A stretch of 64,000 nucleotides of DNA. Origin: Acidimicrobiales bacterium. Its GTDB lineage: Bacteria; Actinomycetota; Acidimicrobiia; Acidimicrobiales; Aldehydirespiratoraceae. Every line of letters begins with the position of its first letter. The stretch's first letter is position 1. The notes below the pieces were generated by a model. That model worked only from the letters and a program-made list of their open reading frames with translations, ran no database searches and was not told the DNA's origin. Positions 8,761-16,583 of this stretch are shown here, one piece after another. The stretch is taken from the NCBI GenBank assembly GCA_033344915.1, contig JAWPML010000001.1, forward strand, positions 2,166,369 to 2,230,368, in the 5' to 3' direction. The translations under genes were made by a program, and so were the position numbers.

Positions 8761-8986
8761 TCTCCTCTTCGGGCGGACGGAGATCGATCGTGAGCGTCAG
8801 CACGCCGTCGACCAGTGAAGCCTCGGCGTCGGCGATCATCGCGTAGTCCTGGAAGTCGAGCTGCGCCTGTTCGAGAAAGCGCGCCCGCTCGTCGCCACCG
8901 ACCGGCGGCAGGTTGCGCTTCTTGACGGAGGCGGCGCGCTCGCGAAAGCGCGCGATCATTGCGTCGATGTCGAGTCCTTCGGCCAT
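8747..8986 (-). CDS. Small conserved hypothetical protein, 79 aa
   Basis: A small acidic protein. The N-terminal 25 residues are helical and charged (MAEGLDIDAMIARFRERAASVKKR), followed by NLPPVGGDERARFLEQAQLDFQDYAMIADAEASL and a short beta-like end. No known motif seen. Overlap with the PH-domain gene (8747-8760) suggests the two products are made together. It lies at the distal end of the methionine/glycosylase gene run on the minus strand. Coding is supported by in-frame spacing and overlap rather than by homology. Confidence 0.6.
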   Translation of the reverse strand: MAEGLDIDAMIARFRERAASVKKRNLPPVGGDERARFLEQAQLDFQDYAMIADAEASLVDGVLTLTIDLRPPEEENAGA

Positions 8987-9020
8987 GGAGAGACAGTATC
9001 GGTCATGAACCGACCGGGCT

Positions 9021-9419
9021 TCAGTCTTCGGCCGGCGGACCGGCTGGCTCCGCCGGCACGACCCCCGATGCCTGGAGCTGGCGGGCGGCCACCCGCAGGC
9101 GCCGCCGCGGGCTCGTGTGCCAGAGATAGACGAGCAGGGCCGCGGCCGCGATCACGCCGACGGTCACCAACTCGCGACGGATGCGCCGCACGGTGTCACT
9201 CGTCTCGGTGTCGAGCACGACCGCCGAGTCGGGCTGCGCCTCGTCCGTGTCATCGAGGACCGTGACGCCGGTCGGCTCGGTGTCCGGCTCGTCGGCCGCC
9301 CCGGCCGGGGACGCGACGACGCCCACGACGACAGCGATCACGATCGCGCAGAACCCGCGTGTCCAACCCACGGCCAGCGACCGTACCGGCTCGACCCGCG
9401 ATGCCGCGAGCGGGGTCAC
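9021..9419 (-). CDS. Small membrane/secreted protein, two hydrophobic segments
   Basis: Likely start GTG at 9419, overlapping the glycosylase stop by 4 nt. It has a signal-like segment (CAIVIAVVVGVVASPAGAADEP), an acidic linker, and a second hydrophobic helix (LVTVGVIAAAALLVYLW) followed by basic SPRRRLRVAARQL. The predicted topology is an extracellular acidic loop with a cytoplasmic basic tail. No family recognised. The upstream extension (to 9497) overlaps the glycosylase gene further and is unlikely. The start is uncertain: a GTG further in would also leave a signal peptide. Confidence 0.55.
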   Translation of the reverse strand: MTPLAASRVEPVRSLAVGWTRGFCAIVIAVVVGVVASPAGAADEPDTEPTGVTVLDDTDEAQPDSAVVLDTETSDTVRRIRRELVTVGVIAAAALLVYLWHTSPRRRLRVAARQLQASGVVPAEPAGPPAED

Positions 9420-10195
9420 ACCTGGTGGGCGGGACACCAGTAGGTCGTGCGCCCGCCCACGTCTTCGCGCCGGAGCTCCTCGCCGTCCTTCGGACACCGC
9501 CCGCCCCGCTCGCGGGCGGGCTGGAGGTCACCGGTGTGGCTTCCTCCACGGCGGCCGAGCACGGCGAGCGTGCGCCGCATCGCCCGATGCAGTCGCGCCA
9601 CCTCGTCGGCGGCGAGTGAGTTCGCCGGCCGGGTCGGGTCGAGCCCGGCCCGCCACAGTGCGTCGTCGGTGAGCAGGTTGCCCATGCCCGCCAGACGGGC
9701 CTGATCCATGAGGCGGGCCTTCACCGGCGCCGTCGACGAGGCGAGAATCGCCCGGAAGGGTTTCAACGTCACCGACGCGGCGTCCGGGCCGAGCTTCGAC
9801 TCGTCGGGGTCGAGCTCGACGCCCCCGAGGCGACGCGGGTCGCGGATCACCAGGTCACCGCGGCCGGCGAACGTCAGACCGAACCGGTCCCACGCCGGAT
9901 CGTTGCGGTCACTCGAGTACTCGAGCTGATCGATCGACGCGCCACCGTCGACGAGCAGGCGTCCCGTCATCCCGAAACGCAATCCGAGAACCGGGCCGTC
10001 GGTGTCGACGAGCAGGAGCTTGCCGATGCGACGCAGGCCGACCACCGACCGTCCGGGCAGCACGGCCCGGAGCTCCTCCGGCGTCGTGGCGCCCTTCGTG
10101 TACCAGTCGTCGGGCGCGTGGACGGTCGCGATCCGGCGGCCGACCACGGGCGCGGCGGCGCTGCGATACGTCTCGATCTCGAGCAGCTCCGGCAT
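9416..10195 (-). CDS. Fpg/Nei-family DNA glycosylase
   Basis: 259 residues beginning MPELLEIE, the family's catalytic N-terminus (P2 forms the Schiff base, E3 assists), with K59 in the beta-hairpin and a C-terminal zinc-finger-like region. It removes oxidised bases from DNA and cleaves abasic sites. The finger is altered: in place of four Cys it reads CPKDG then CPAH, so Cys-Asp and Cys-His take the metal positions. The start also reads PELLEIE, not the common PELPEVE. This may be a divergent subfamily. It follows the PLP enzyme by 16 nt and overlaps the next gene by 4 nt. Confidence 0.82.
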   Translation of the reverse strand: MPELLEIETYRSAAAPVVGRRIATVHAPDDWYTKGATTPEELRAVLPGRSVVGLRRIGKLLLVDTDGPVLGLRFGMTGRLLVDGGASIDQLEYSSDRNDPAWDRFGLTFAGRGDLVIRDPRRLGGVELDPDESKLGPDAASVTLKPFRAILASSTAPVKARLMDQARLAGMGNLLTDDALWRAGLDPTRPANSLAADEVARLHRAMRRTLAVLGRRGGSHTGDLQPARERGGRCPKDGEELRREDVGGRTTYWCPAHQV

Positions 10196-10211
10196 GCCGA
10201 CAGCCTGCCCG

Positions 10212-11378
10212 TCAGCGGATCGAGTCCAACGCCTGCCGCAGATCGGCCTCGAGATCGTCCGCGTGCTCGAGCCCGCACGACATCCGCACCGTGCCTTCAC
10301 CGATGCCGGAGGCTTCCAGCTCCTGGGGCAGCAGGCCGACGTGGGTGGTGGACGCGGGATGGGTGAGCAGCGTCTCGGGACCACCGAGTGACGTGGCGAG
10401 TTGGGCGAGCTCGATCCGTTCGACGAGCTGACGGCCCGCATCGCGCCCACCGGCCAGGTCGAAGCTGACGAGACCACCGGGGAGATCCATCTGGCGCTGG
10501 GCGAGCTCGTACTGCGGATGTGAGGGCAGACCCGGGTAGAAGACCTGCTCGATCGCCGGATGGCCCGAGAGCGCCTCGGCCAGCTGCGTGGCCGTCTTCG
10601 TCTGCTGTTCGAGCCGGACCGCAAGGGTGCGGATGCCGCGCAGGCCGTTGGCCGCGTCGTAGGGCGACGCCACCGCGCCGTGGAGGATCGCGAAGCCGCG
10701 GATCCAGGCGAGCAGCTCCTCGCTGCCACTCACCACGCCGAGGATCGCGTCGTTGTGACCGGCGATCGCCTTCGTCGCCGAGTGGACGACCAGATCGACG
10801 CCGTACTCCAGCGGACGCTGGGCGATCGGCGGGGCGAAGGTGCCGTCGACGACCGTCATCGGGCCCTTGATCGCGCCGAACCGTTCGAGATCGACCAGCG
10901 CCAGCTTCGGGTTCGCCGGCGTCTCCGCGAAGCAGAGGGCGGTCTTGCCGGGGATGACCGCGGCATCCCAGGCGTCGGGGTCCGTGCCGTCCACGAACGT
11001 GACGTCGATCCCGAACCTCGGACACACCGCCTGGAACAGCAGCTGGGTGTGGGAGTAGAGCTGGGACTGCACCACGATGTGATCGCCCGACGAACACAGG
11101 CCGAGGATGACGGCGCTGACCGCACCCATGCCCGACGAGAAGGCCCGTGACGCCTCGGCTCCTTCGAGATCGGCGATCGCGCTCTGGAAGTCCGACACCG
11201 TCGGGTTCGAGTTGCGCCCGTAGAACTTCGGCATCGTGATGTCCTGAGCGAAGCGGTGCGCCTCCTCCACGCCTCCGGCGACGAAGGTGCTGCTCGCCCA
11301 GACGACCGGCGCGAGCGCCGTGTCGTTGTGGACGCGCCCGGCCCGGATCGCCCGGGTCTGCGGCTGTCGTTCGGTCAT
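10212..11378 (-). CDS. Trans-sulfuration PLP enzyme (cystathionine gamma-synthase / O-acetylhomoserine sulfhydrylase family)
   Basis: 388 residues. PLP lysine K203 lies in VVHSATKAIAGHNDAILG, with the family signatures FYGRNSNPT near 52-60 and SSGMGAVSAVI near 81-91. It joins O-acetylhomoserine (made by the neighbouring MetX) with cysteine or sulfide to give cystathionine or homocysteine. Which of the two it uses cannot be told. The ATG overlaps the metX stop as ATGA, and GGAGGA precedes it, so translation is coupled to metX and should be under the same SAM leader. Confidence 0.88.
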   Translation of the reverse strand: MTERQPQTRAIRAGRVHNDTALAPVVWASSTFVAGGVEEAHRFAQDITMPKFYGRNSNPTVSDFQSAIADLEGAEASRAFSSGMGAVSAVILGLCSSGDHIVVQSQLYSHTQLLFQAVCPRFGIDVTFVDGTDPDAWDAAVIPGKTALCFAETPANPKLALVDLERFGAIKGPMTVVDGTFAPPIAQRPLEYGVDLVVHSATKAIAGHNDAILGVVSGSEELLAWIRGFAILHGAVASPYDAANGLRGIRTLAVRLEQQTKTATQLAEALSGHPAIEQVFYPGLPSHPQYELAQRQMDLPGGLVSFDLAGGRDAGRQLVERIELAQLATSLGGPETLLTHPASTTHVGLLPQELEASGIGEGTVRMSCGLEHADDLEADLRQALDSIR

Positions 11379-12589
11379 CGCGTTTCCTCCGCGGTTGCAA
11401 CGGTTCGAGAGATGAGGGGGCCGAGATGGGCGGACTCGAGGAGGAATCCGTCGTGGCCCTGGGGGCTGTCGATCACGTGGTACTCGCAGCTCCCACCCGC
11501 CGCCTCCACGCCGGCGTGGATCTCCGCCTGCTGGTAGGGCGGGTAGAGCACGTCGGATGTGATCGAGGCCGTGAGCACGGGCACCCGGAGCCGCCCGAGG
11601 GCGGCAGCGACGCCGCCGCGGCCACGGCCGATGTCGTGCAGGTCCATCGCCTTGCTCAGCACGAGGAACGAGTTGGCGTCGAAGCGCTTGACGAGCTTCT
11701 GCCCGTGGTGGTCGAGGTAGGACTCGACCTCGTAGCGCCCCCACTGGTCGAACTCCTCGCGGGAGTTGACGTGGTGGCGCCCGAAGCGCTGGTCGAAGAC
11801 CTCGGAGGTGCGATAGGTGATCTGCGAGATCTCGCGGGCGAGGCCGAGGCCGGCCCACGGCCCCTTGCCGGGCGGGGCGTCGTAGTAGTTGCCGCCAGCC
11901 CATTGCGGGTCCTGGACGATCGCCAGGCGCTGGACGGCGCTCCAGGAGATCTGCTGGGCACTCGCCGCCGCGCAGGTGGCGATGGGAAGGATGGCGTCGA
12001 CCCGATCCGGGAACATCGATCCCCACTCGAGCACCTGCATGCCCCCCATCGAACCGCCGACGACCGCCAGCCACCGGCCGATGCCGAGGCGATCGGCCAA
12101 CCGCCGCTGGGCTCGGACGATGTCGCGGATCGTGACCTGGGGGAAGGCGGCGCCGTAGGGCCGGTCGGTGCCGGGAACCAGGCTCGCCGGGCCGGTACTG
12201 CCCTGGCAGCCGCCGAGCACGTTCGCACAGACCACGTACCAACGATCGGTGTCCAGTGCCTTGCCGGGCCCGATGAGGTCGTCCCACCAGCCATCGGCCG
12301 CGTGACCCGGCTCGATGCGGCCCGCAGCATGCGAGTCGCCGGTGAGCGCGTGACAGACGAGCACGGCATTCGACGCGTCGGCGTTGAGCTCGCCCCACGA
12401 CTCGTACGCCATCACGACCTCGTCGATCCGACCGCCGCCTTCGAGGGCGAACGGCCGACCGTCGGTCACCGTGACGAAGCGACGCCGTCCCACCGGATCC
12501 CCCGGTCGCCACGCGCCGGACGCGGGGAGGTCATCGGCGTAGCGCTGATGCGGATCGAAGCTGAGAGGCTGCGGGTCGGAATGGTCCAC
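11375..12589 (-). CDS. metX: Homoserine O-acetyltransferase MetX
   Basis: 404 residues, alpha/beta-hydrolase fold. The signature CHALTGDSH is at 79-87, GWWDDLIGPG at 100-109, and the nucleophile S180 lies in VGGSMGGMQ. The C-terminal GHDGFLLE holds the catalytic His and Asp. It transfers acetyl from acetyl-CoA to L-homoserine, the committed step of methionine synthesis in actinobacteria. The start is the GTG at 12589; no strong SD is visible, which fits control by the upstream leader. First gene of the methionine unit, coupled to the PLP enzyme. Confidence 0.95.
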   Translation of the reverse strand: MDHSDPQPLSFDPHQRYADDLPASGAWRPGDPVGRRRFVTVTDGRPFALEGGGRIDEVVMAYESWGELNADASNAVLVCHALTGDSHAAGRIEPGHAADGWWDDLIGPGKALDTDRWYVVCANVLGGCQGSTGPASLVPGTDRPYGAAFPQVTIRDIVRAQRRLADRLGIGRWLAVVGGSMGGMQVLEWGSMFPDRVDAILPIATCAAASAQQISWSAVQRLAIVQDPQWAGGNYYDAPPGKGPWAGLGLAREISQITYRTSEVFDQRFGRHHVNSREEFDQWGRYEVESYLDHHGQKLVKRFDANSFLVLSKAMDLHDIGRGRGGVAAALGRLRVPVLTASITSDVLYPPYQQAEIHAGVEAAGGSCEYHVIDSPQGHDGFLLESAHLGPLISRTVATAEETR

Positions 12590-12599
12590 GGAGAGATTC

Positions 12600-12775
12600 T
12601 CGGGACTTCTACCTTCAGGTGCCCAGTGGATGATGGCGAACCATCAGACACTTCGTTGCGGGGGCCGGAGCCTCCACCACATCCCCACCGAGGTGGGTGG
12701 GCACCTTGGGTGTCTGGTCCCAGGTTGCCGGGTCCGCATCATCTCACCGGGGTGAGACTCCACGAACCGCTCTGA
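12600..12775 (-). ncRNA. SAM riboswitch (SAM-I/SAM-IV clan) in metX leader
   Basis: Read on the minus strand, the leader carries the conserved SAM-I/IV core: GATGCGGACCCGGCAACC followed about 20 nt later by AAGGTGCC, with a CCCACC/GGTGGG hairpin next. Downstream are a UGAUGG-UUCG-CCAUCA tetraloop hairpin (12646-12631) and a segment UGGGCACCU (12625-12617) fully complementary to AGGUGCCCA of the core (12706-12698). A second complementarity, CAGACAC/GUGUCUG (12716-12710 with 12651-12645), could be a pseudoknot or platform stem. Placement before metX fits. The exact class (SAM-IV or the I/IV variant) needs a covariance model. Confidence 0.82.
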
Positions 12776-12789
12776 ATGTTGTCGGCACC

Positions 12790-14526
12790 CTATCGGCGGG
12801 GAAGCCGTGAATGCCACCATTTGTGCAGATCAGACCGGCCCTCGACGCCGTACGCGGCCATCGCCGCCTCGCCGATCGCCTCGACCGACACCGCCGTCGG
12901 GTCGCGCCGGCGCCGGGTGACCAGCGCCGCCGCCGCGTCCCAGGCGGCTCCCTCCACCGGCAGCGGCAGGGCCGCGATCGCCGCGGCGCTGATCCGCATC
13001 GCGTCGCTCGACAGGGCCGAGCCGGCCGCCTCGCGCAGGAGGAGCGCGGTCGCGACGGGCGAGCAGAGCGCGGCGGCGAGGTGGGCGAGCGACGGTCCGT
13101 CCTCCCCCGGTTCGACACTGACCACCGGTGTACACGGCACGGTCCCCCCGGTGTCGTCGATGAGCACCTCGATCGTGCGGGTCTGGTTCGCGACCAGGAG
13201 CTTCGGTCGCAGCCGGGCCGCGACCCACGCCGCGATCGACGGGTCCACGTCGGCCACCCGCACCCCCGGGTGTTCCCAGCGCCGGCCGTCGAACCGGCAC
13301 GGGGTCGTGCCCCAGCGGTCCTCGAGCGGGTCGATGAGACCCGAGGTGATCAGGCGGCACTCGGCGTCGGGGTCTTCGTGGACGGCGCCGCGGAGCCCGT
13401 AGAACTGATCACGGAAGCCGGCCGTGACGGAGGCGACGTCGCCGACCACGGCTCCCGCCGAGAACTCGTCGTCGCCGAGCCAGGCCGCCGGGTCGTCGAT
13501 CAGCAGCGCCGCCCACCGCTCGCCGGGCGGCCCGTCGGCGCGGGCGACGGGCGGGACGCCGACGAAACGCGCGACCGGCGCGGTATCGGCGCCGCGTTGC
13601 AGGACGAGCGCGACGGTGTCGACCGCGGCATCGAAGCGGCGCCCGTCGTCCAACCAGATCGCCTGGAGCGGCGCGTCGGTCGTGAGCCGCGACCGCACCG
13701 CGGCGGCGTCGCGGGCCGACAGCACCGACGTGGGCTGCACCAGCGCGACCACGCCGTCGGGACGGACCGCATCGGCGCCGGCGAGGAGAAAGGCGGCAGC
13801 ATCGTCGGTGTACGCCCCGAGCTCCGGCCAGCGCCGGCGCAGCGACGCGTGTCGGGCGCGATCGCGCACGGTCTCGCCCTTCAGCTGGGCCAGGAACGGC
13901 GGATTCCCGATGACCCAGTCGATCCGCTCGTCCGTCACGTCGGTGAGCCCGTCGCCGACGCGAAGTGCGTTCTCGCCGACCGGCGCACCACCGGCCCACA
14001 GGCGCAGCGCGGCGATCGACGTCGCGACCGCCAACGGATCGGTGTCGAGGCCCCGCAGGCGGGCGATCACGTCCGCCCGCGCGCCGGACAGGCGTTCGGC
14101 CACGGCCAGCAGGAAGGCTCCCCCGCCGACGGCCGGGTCGAGCACGATGTCGTCCAGGCCGAACGGGCGGACCCCAGCCGCGACGTCCACCACGGCGGCC
14201 GCAACGTCCGGCGCGGTGTGGTGCACGCCGCCGGCCGCTCGCGAGCGGCGGTCCAGCAATGCTTCGCGCAGCTGACCCGGGAGCCATGGCCCCCATGCGC
14301 TCAAGAGCTCCGGATCCACCTCGATCCCGAGGATCGCGTCGTCCGGGGCGACCGGCGCCCCGTCGATCTCGAACGCCACGTCGACGTCGAGGGCACGGGC
14401 CACCACGGCGACAGCCGCGGCCAACACCGCCGCGTGATCACGCTCGGCACCGATGTCGGCCCAGGCATCGATCGACGCCGGGCGCGCAGGATCAGTCGGC
14501 GAGGGGGTCCCAGCTCGCGAGGTCAT
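12790..14526 (-). CDS. Orphan N6-adenine DNA methyltransferase (Eco57I/TaqI-like)
   Basis: 578 residues from the ATG at 14526, which overlaps the helicase 3' end by 35 nt. The SAM-binding motif I is DPAVGGG at 130-136 and catalytic motif IV is NPPF at 208-211, the N6-adenine methylase arrangement of Eco57I/TaqI-type and PglX-like enzymes. The C-terminal half resembles a TaqI-like target-recognition region (ALSSDAMRISAAAIAALPLPVEG). No nuclease motif is visible in the protein and no restriction gene adjoins it, so it is probably a solitary methylase. It may instead be the methylase part of a system elsewhere. The start is uncertain because the frame is open to 14655. Confidence 0.75.
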   Translation of the reverse strand: MTSRAGTPSPTDPARPASIDAWADIGAERDHAAVLAAAVAVVARALDVDVAFEIDGAPVAPDDAILGIEVDPELLSAWGPWLPGQLREALLDRRSRAAGGVHHTAPDVAAAVVDVAAGVRPFGLDDIVLDPAVGGGAFLLAVAERLSGARADVIARLRGLDTDPLAVATSIAALRLWAGGAPVGENALRVGDGLTDVTDERIDWVIGNPPFLAQLKGETVRDRARHASLRRRWPELGAYTDDAAAFLLAGADAVRPDGVVALVQPTSVLSARDAAAVRSRLTTDAPLQAIWLDDGRRFDAAVDTVALVLQRGADTAPVARFVGVPPVARADGPPGERWAALLIDDPAAWLGDDEFSAGAVVGDVASVTAGFRDQFYGLRGAVHEDPDAECRLITSGLIDPLEDRWGTTPCRFDGRRWEHPGVRVADVDPSIAAWVAARLRPKLLVANQTRTIEVLIDDTGGTVPCTPVVSVEPGEDGPSLAHLAAALCSPVATALLLREAAGSALSSDAMRISAAAIAALPLPVEGAAWDAAAALVTRRRRDPTAVSVEAIGEAAMAAYGVEGRSDLHKWWHSRLPRR

Positions 14527-15664
14527 TGAGCCGCTCGTCGTTGGAGAACATCTCGGTGAGCGGCTGGATGACGTCGATCCGCTTCTGGAGCCGCTTGATC
14601 TCGAGCTCCTCGTCCCACAGCGACAAGGTGACCACGAGACCGGACTCGCCGGCACGCGCGGTGCGGCCGGCCCGATGGAGGTAGGTCTTGTGGTCGCCGG
14701 GCGGGTCGTACTGGATCACGACGTCCACATCGTCGACGTGGATGCCGCGGGCGGCGACGTCGGTGGCCACGAGGGCCTGGAGCTTCCCGTCGCTGAAGTC
14801 CTTCAACGACTTCTCGCGGCTCGTCTGGCGCAGGTCGCCGTGGATCGGCGCCGCCTTCACGCCGAAGTCCTTGAGATCGCCGGCGAGTCGATCGGCCATC
14901 GCCTTCGTCCGGGTGAACATGATCGTGCGCCCGGTCGACTTGGCGATCGTGGCGGCGACCTTCGACTTGTCCATCTTGTGGACGGCGATGAACCGGTGGG
15001 TCATCTCCTCGACGGTGACTTCCTTGCCCTCGACCTCGTGCATCGACGGATCGGTCTGGTACCGCTTGATCAGCGTGTTGACCACGCCGTCGAGGGTGGC
15101 CGAGAACAGCAACGTCTGATGCGACGTGTCGATGTTGCGCAGGATCCACTCGACCTGGGGCAGGAATCCCATGTCGGCCATGCGGTCGGCTTCGTCCACC
15201 ACGACATGGGCGACGTCGGCGACCGAGACGGCCTTTCGGTCGATGAGATCGATCATGCGACCCGGGGTGGCGACGACGAGATCGACACCCTTCTCGAGCC
15301 GCTCGATCTGCTTCTCCATCGGTGCGCCGCCGTAGATCGCGAGGGCGTTGCGGCCGACCGCACGAGCGGCCGGGTCGAGCTCTTCGGTGACCTGGTTGGC
15401 GAGCTCACGGGTCGGCACGAGAACGAGGCCCGTGGGGCGGGAGGGCGCGGCCTTGGCCATGCGCTGCAGGACGGGGAGGCCGAAGGCGAGGGTCTTTCCC
15501 GAGCCGGTCTGGGCCTTGCCGCACACATCGCGGCCAGCGAGGGCGTCGGGAATGGTGAGGGCTTGCACCGGGAAGGGCGACGTGATGCCTCGCTCGTTGA
15601 GCGCATCGACGATTTCGTCGCTCAGACCCAGCGCCGCGAAGGAAGTGAGGGCGGTGTCTGTCAT
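14492..15664 (-). CDS. DEAD-box RNA helicase
   Basis: 390 residues with all core motifs: Q-motif FPVQALTIP, Walker A AQTGSGKT at 51-58, PTRELA, DEAD followed by RMADMGF, SAT, and the C-terminal RecA-like half ending HRAGRTARAG. It is a short family member without an RNA-binding tail, probably acting in mRNA decay, ribosome assembly or cold adaptation. Preceded by about 40 nt without a gene. It overlaps the orphan methylase by 35 nt. A second helicase of the same type is at 57819. Confidence 0.93.
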   Translation of the reverse strand: MTDTALTSFAALGLSDEIVDALNERGITSPFPVQALTIPDALAGRDVCGKAQTGSGKTLAFGLPVLQRMAKAAPSRPTGLVLVPTRELANQVTEELDPAARAVGRNALAIYGGAPMEKQIERLEKGVDLVVATPGRMIDLIDRKAVSVADVAHVVVDEADRMADMGFLPQVEWILRNIDTSHQTLLFSATLDGVVNTLIKRYQTDPSMHEVEGKEVTVEEMTHRFIAVHKMDKSKVAATIAKSTGRTIMFTRTKAMADRLAGDLKDFGVKAAPIHGDLRQTSREKSLKDFSDGKLQALVATDVAARGIHVDDVDVVIQYDPPGDHKTYLHRAGRTARAGESGLVVTLSLWDEELEIKRLQKRIDVIQPLTEMFSNDERLNDLASWDPLAD

Positions 15665-15706
15665 CGAGTTGCCAAGGGTACCGGCGAACGCCCGGCAGGC
15701 GGCGAA

Positions 15707-15997
15707 TCAGCCCCGTATCCGGCCGTCGCGGACCTCGATGCCCTCGGCGGTCAACCGCTCGGTCTGTTCGACCTCGTGGTCACGCAACAGTCGACCGGAT
15801 GCGCTGACCACCCGCCACCACGGAAAGATGCCGTCGGACTTGCGCAGGATCGAGCCGACCGCCCGCGCCGCGCCCGGAAAACCCGCCTCCGCCGCGACGT
15901 CGCCGTAGGTCACCAGGTCACCGGGCCGGAGCCGATCGAGGACCTCGCCGACGGCCCGTTCGAAGTCGGTCCACTCGGCGCGGTCGTCCGGAAGCAT
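15707..15997 (-). CDS. Alkyltransferase-like (ATL) protein
   Basis: 96 residues matching the C-terminal domain of O6-alkylguanine-DNA alkyltransferase (VTYGDVAAEAG, ARAVGSIL). The catalytic PCHRV is replaced by PWWRV at 59-63, so no Cys can accept the alkyl group. This is the hallmark of ATL proteins, which flip and flag O6-alkylguanine for nucleotide excision repair rather than repair it. It follows the cyclase gene by 3 nt and is probably co-transcribed with it. Confidence 0.88.
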   Translation of the reverse strand: MLPDDRAEWTDFERAVGEVLDRLRPGDLVTYGDVAAEAGFPGAARAVGSILRKSDGIFPWWRVVSASGRLLRDHEVEQTERLTAEGIEVRDGRIRG

Positions 15998-16000
15998 CGC

Positions 16001-16522
16001 TCAGTCGCAGGCCGTCAGACGCAGCAACGGGATCAGGATCTCGACGCCGCGGATCCGTCGCTCCCCCGCCGATTCGACGGCGATGCCCACGAGCGACGGC
16101 GACACGGCCTCTGCGGTCGCGAGCACCTCCCGGGGCGCCGCCTCGTCACAGAGGCGAGCCGCGATGTTCACCGCGTGACCGATGCAGTCGTCGCCCTCGA
16201 AGAGGATCACCGGACCCCGTGAGATCCCCCCTCGCAGAGGCAGCCCTGCGGCGGACTCGTCGATGCGCTGCTCGATGTCGACGACCGCCTCCACCACGGG
16301 ATCGGGCTCGACGCCGACCAGCATCGCGCCGTCGCCCAGCCACTTCGCGATGCGCACGCCGCGCGTCGAGGCGGCGTCGCGCACCGCCTCGCGGAACTGC
16401 TTCAGCAGCTCGGTCGCCTCGCCGTCACCCTGGCTGTCGGTGAACCGGGTGAAGCCGGACAGGTCGATGAACGCGAAGGTGCGATCGACCCGAATAGTGG
16501 TGGCGCCCGGCACATCGGTCAC
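16001..16522 (-). CDS. Class III adenylate/guanylate cyclase domain protein
   Basis: 173 residues, essentially one class III cyclase catalytic domain without sensor or membrane parts. Metal-binding Asp residues lie in FIDLSGFTRFTD and KWLGDGAML; the transition-state Asn and Arg lie in NIAARL. The usual substrate-specifying Lys/Asp pair is not obvious, so ATP or GTP preference is unclear and it may be a regulatory cyclase homologue. The start is GTG at 16522. It heads a two-gene unit with the ATL protein and is divergent from the beta-lactamase-fold gene at 16584. Confidence 0.8.
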   Translation of the reverse strand: MTDVPGATTIRVDRTFAFIDLSGFTRFTDSQGDGEATELLKQFREAVRDAASTRGVRIAKWLGDGAMLVGVEPDPVVEAVVDIEQRIDESAAGLPLRGGISRGPVILFEGDDCIGHAVNIAARLCDEAAPREVLATAEAVSPSLVGIAVESAGERRIRGVEILIPLLRLTACD

Positions 16523-16583
16523 GGCGAGAAGACTCCCACGGAACCCCGACCGACATCACACCCGGCGGGCTACCGTCACCGCG

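Noticed and set aside
7946-8818. A 290-residue Gly-rich plus-strand frame
   Set aside because: It is the reverse complement of the proline-rich coding run; the PH-like domain is only on the minus strand.
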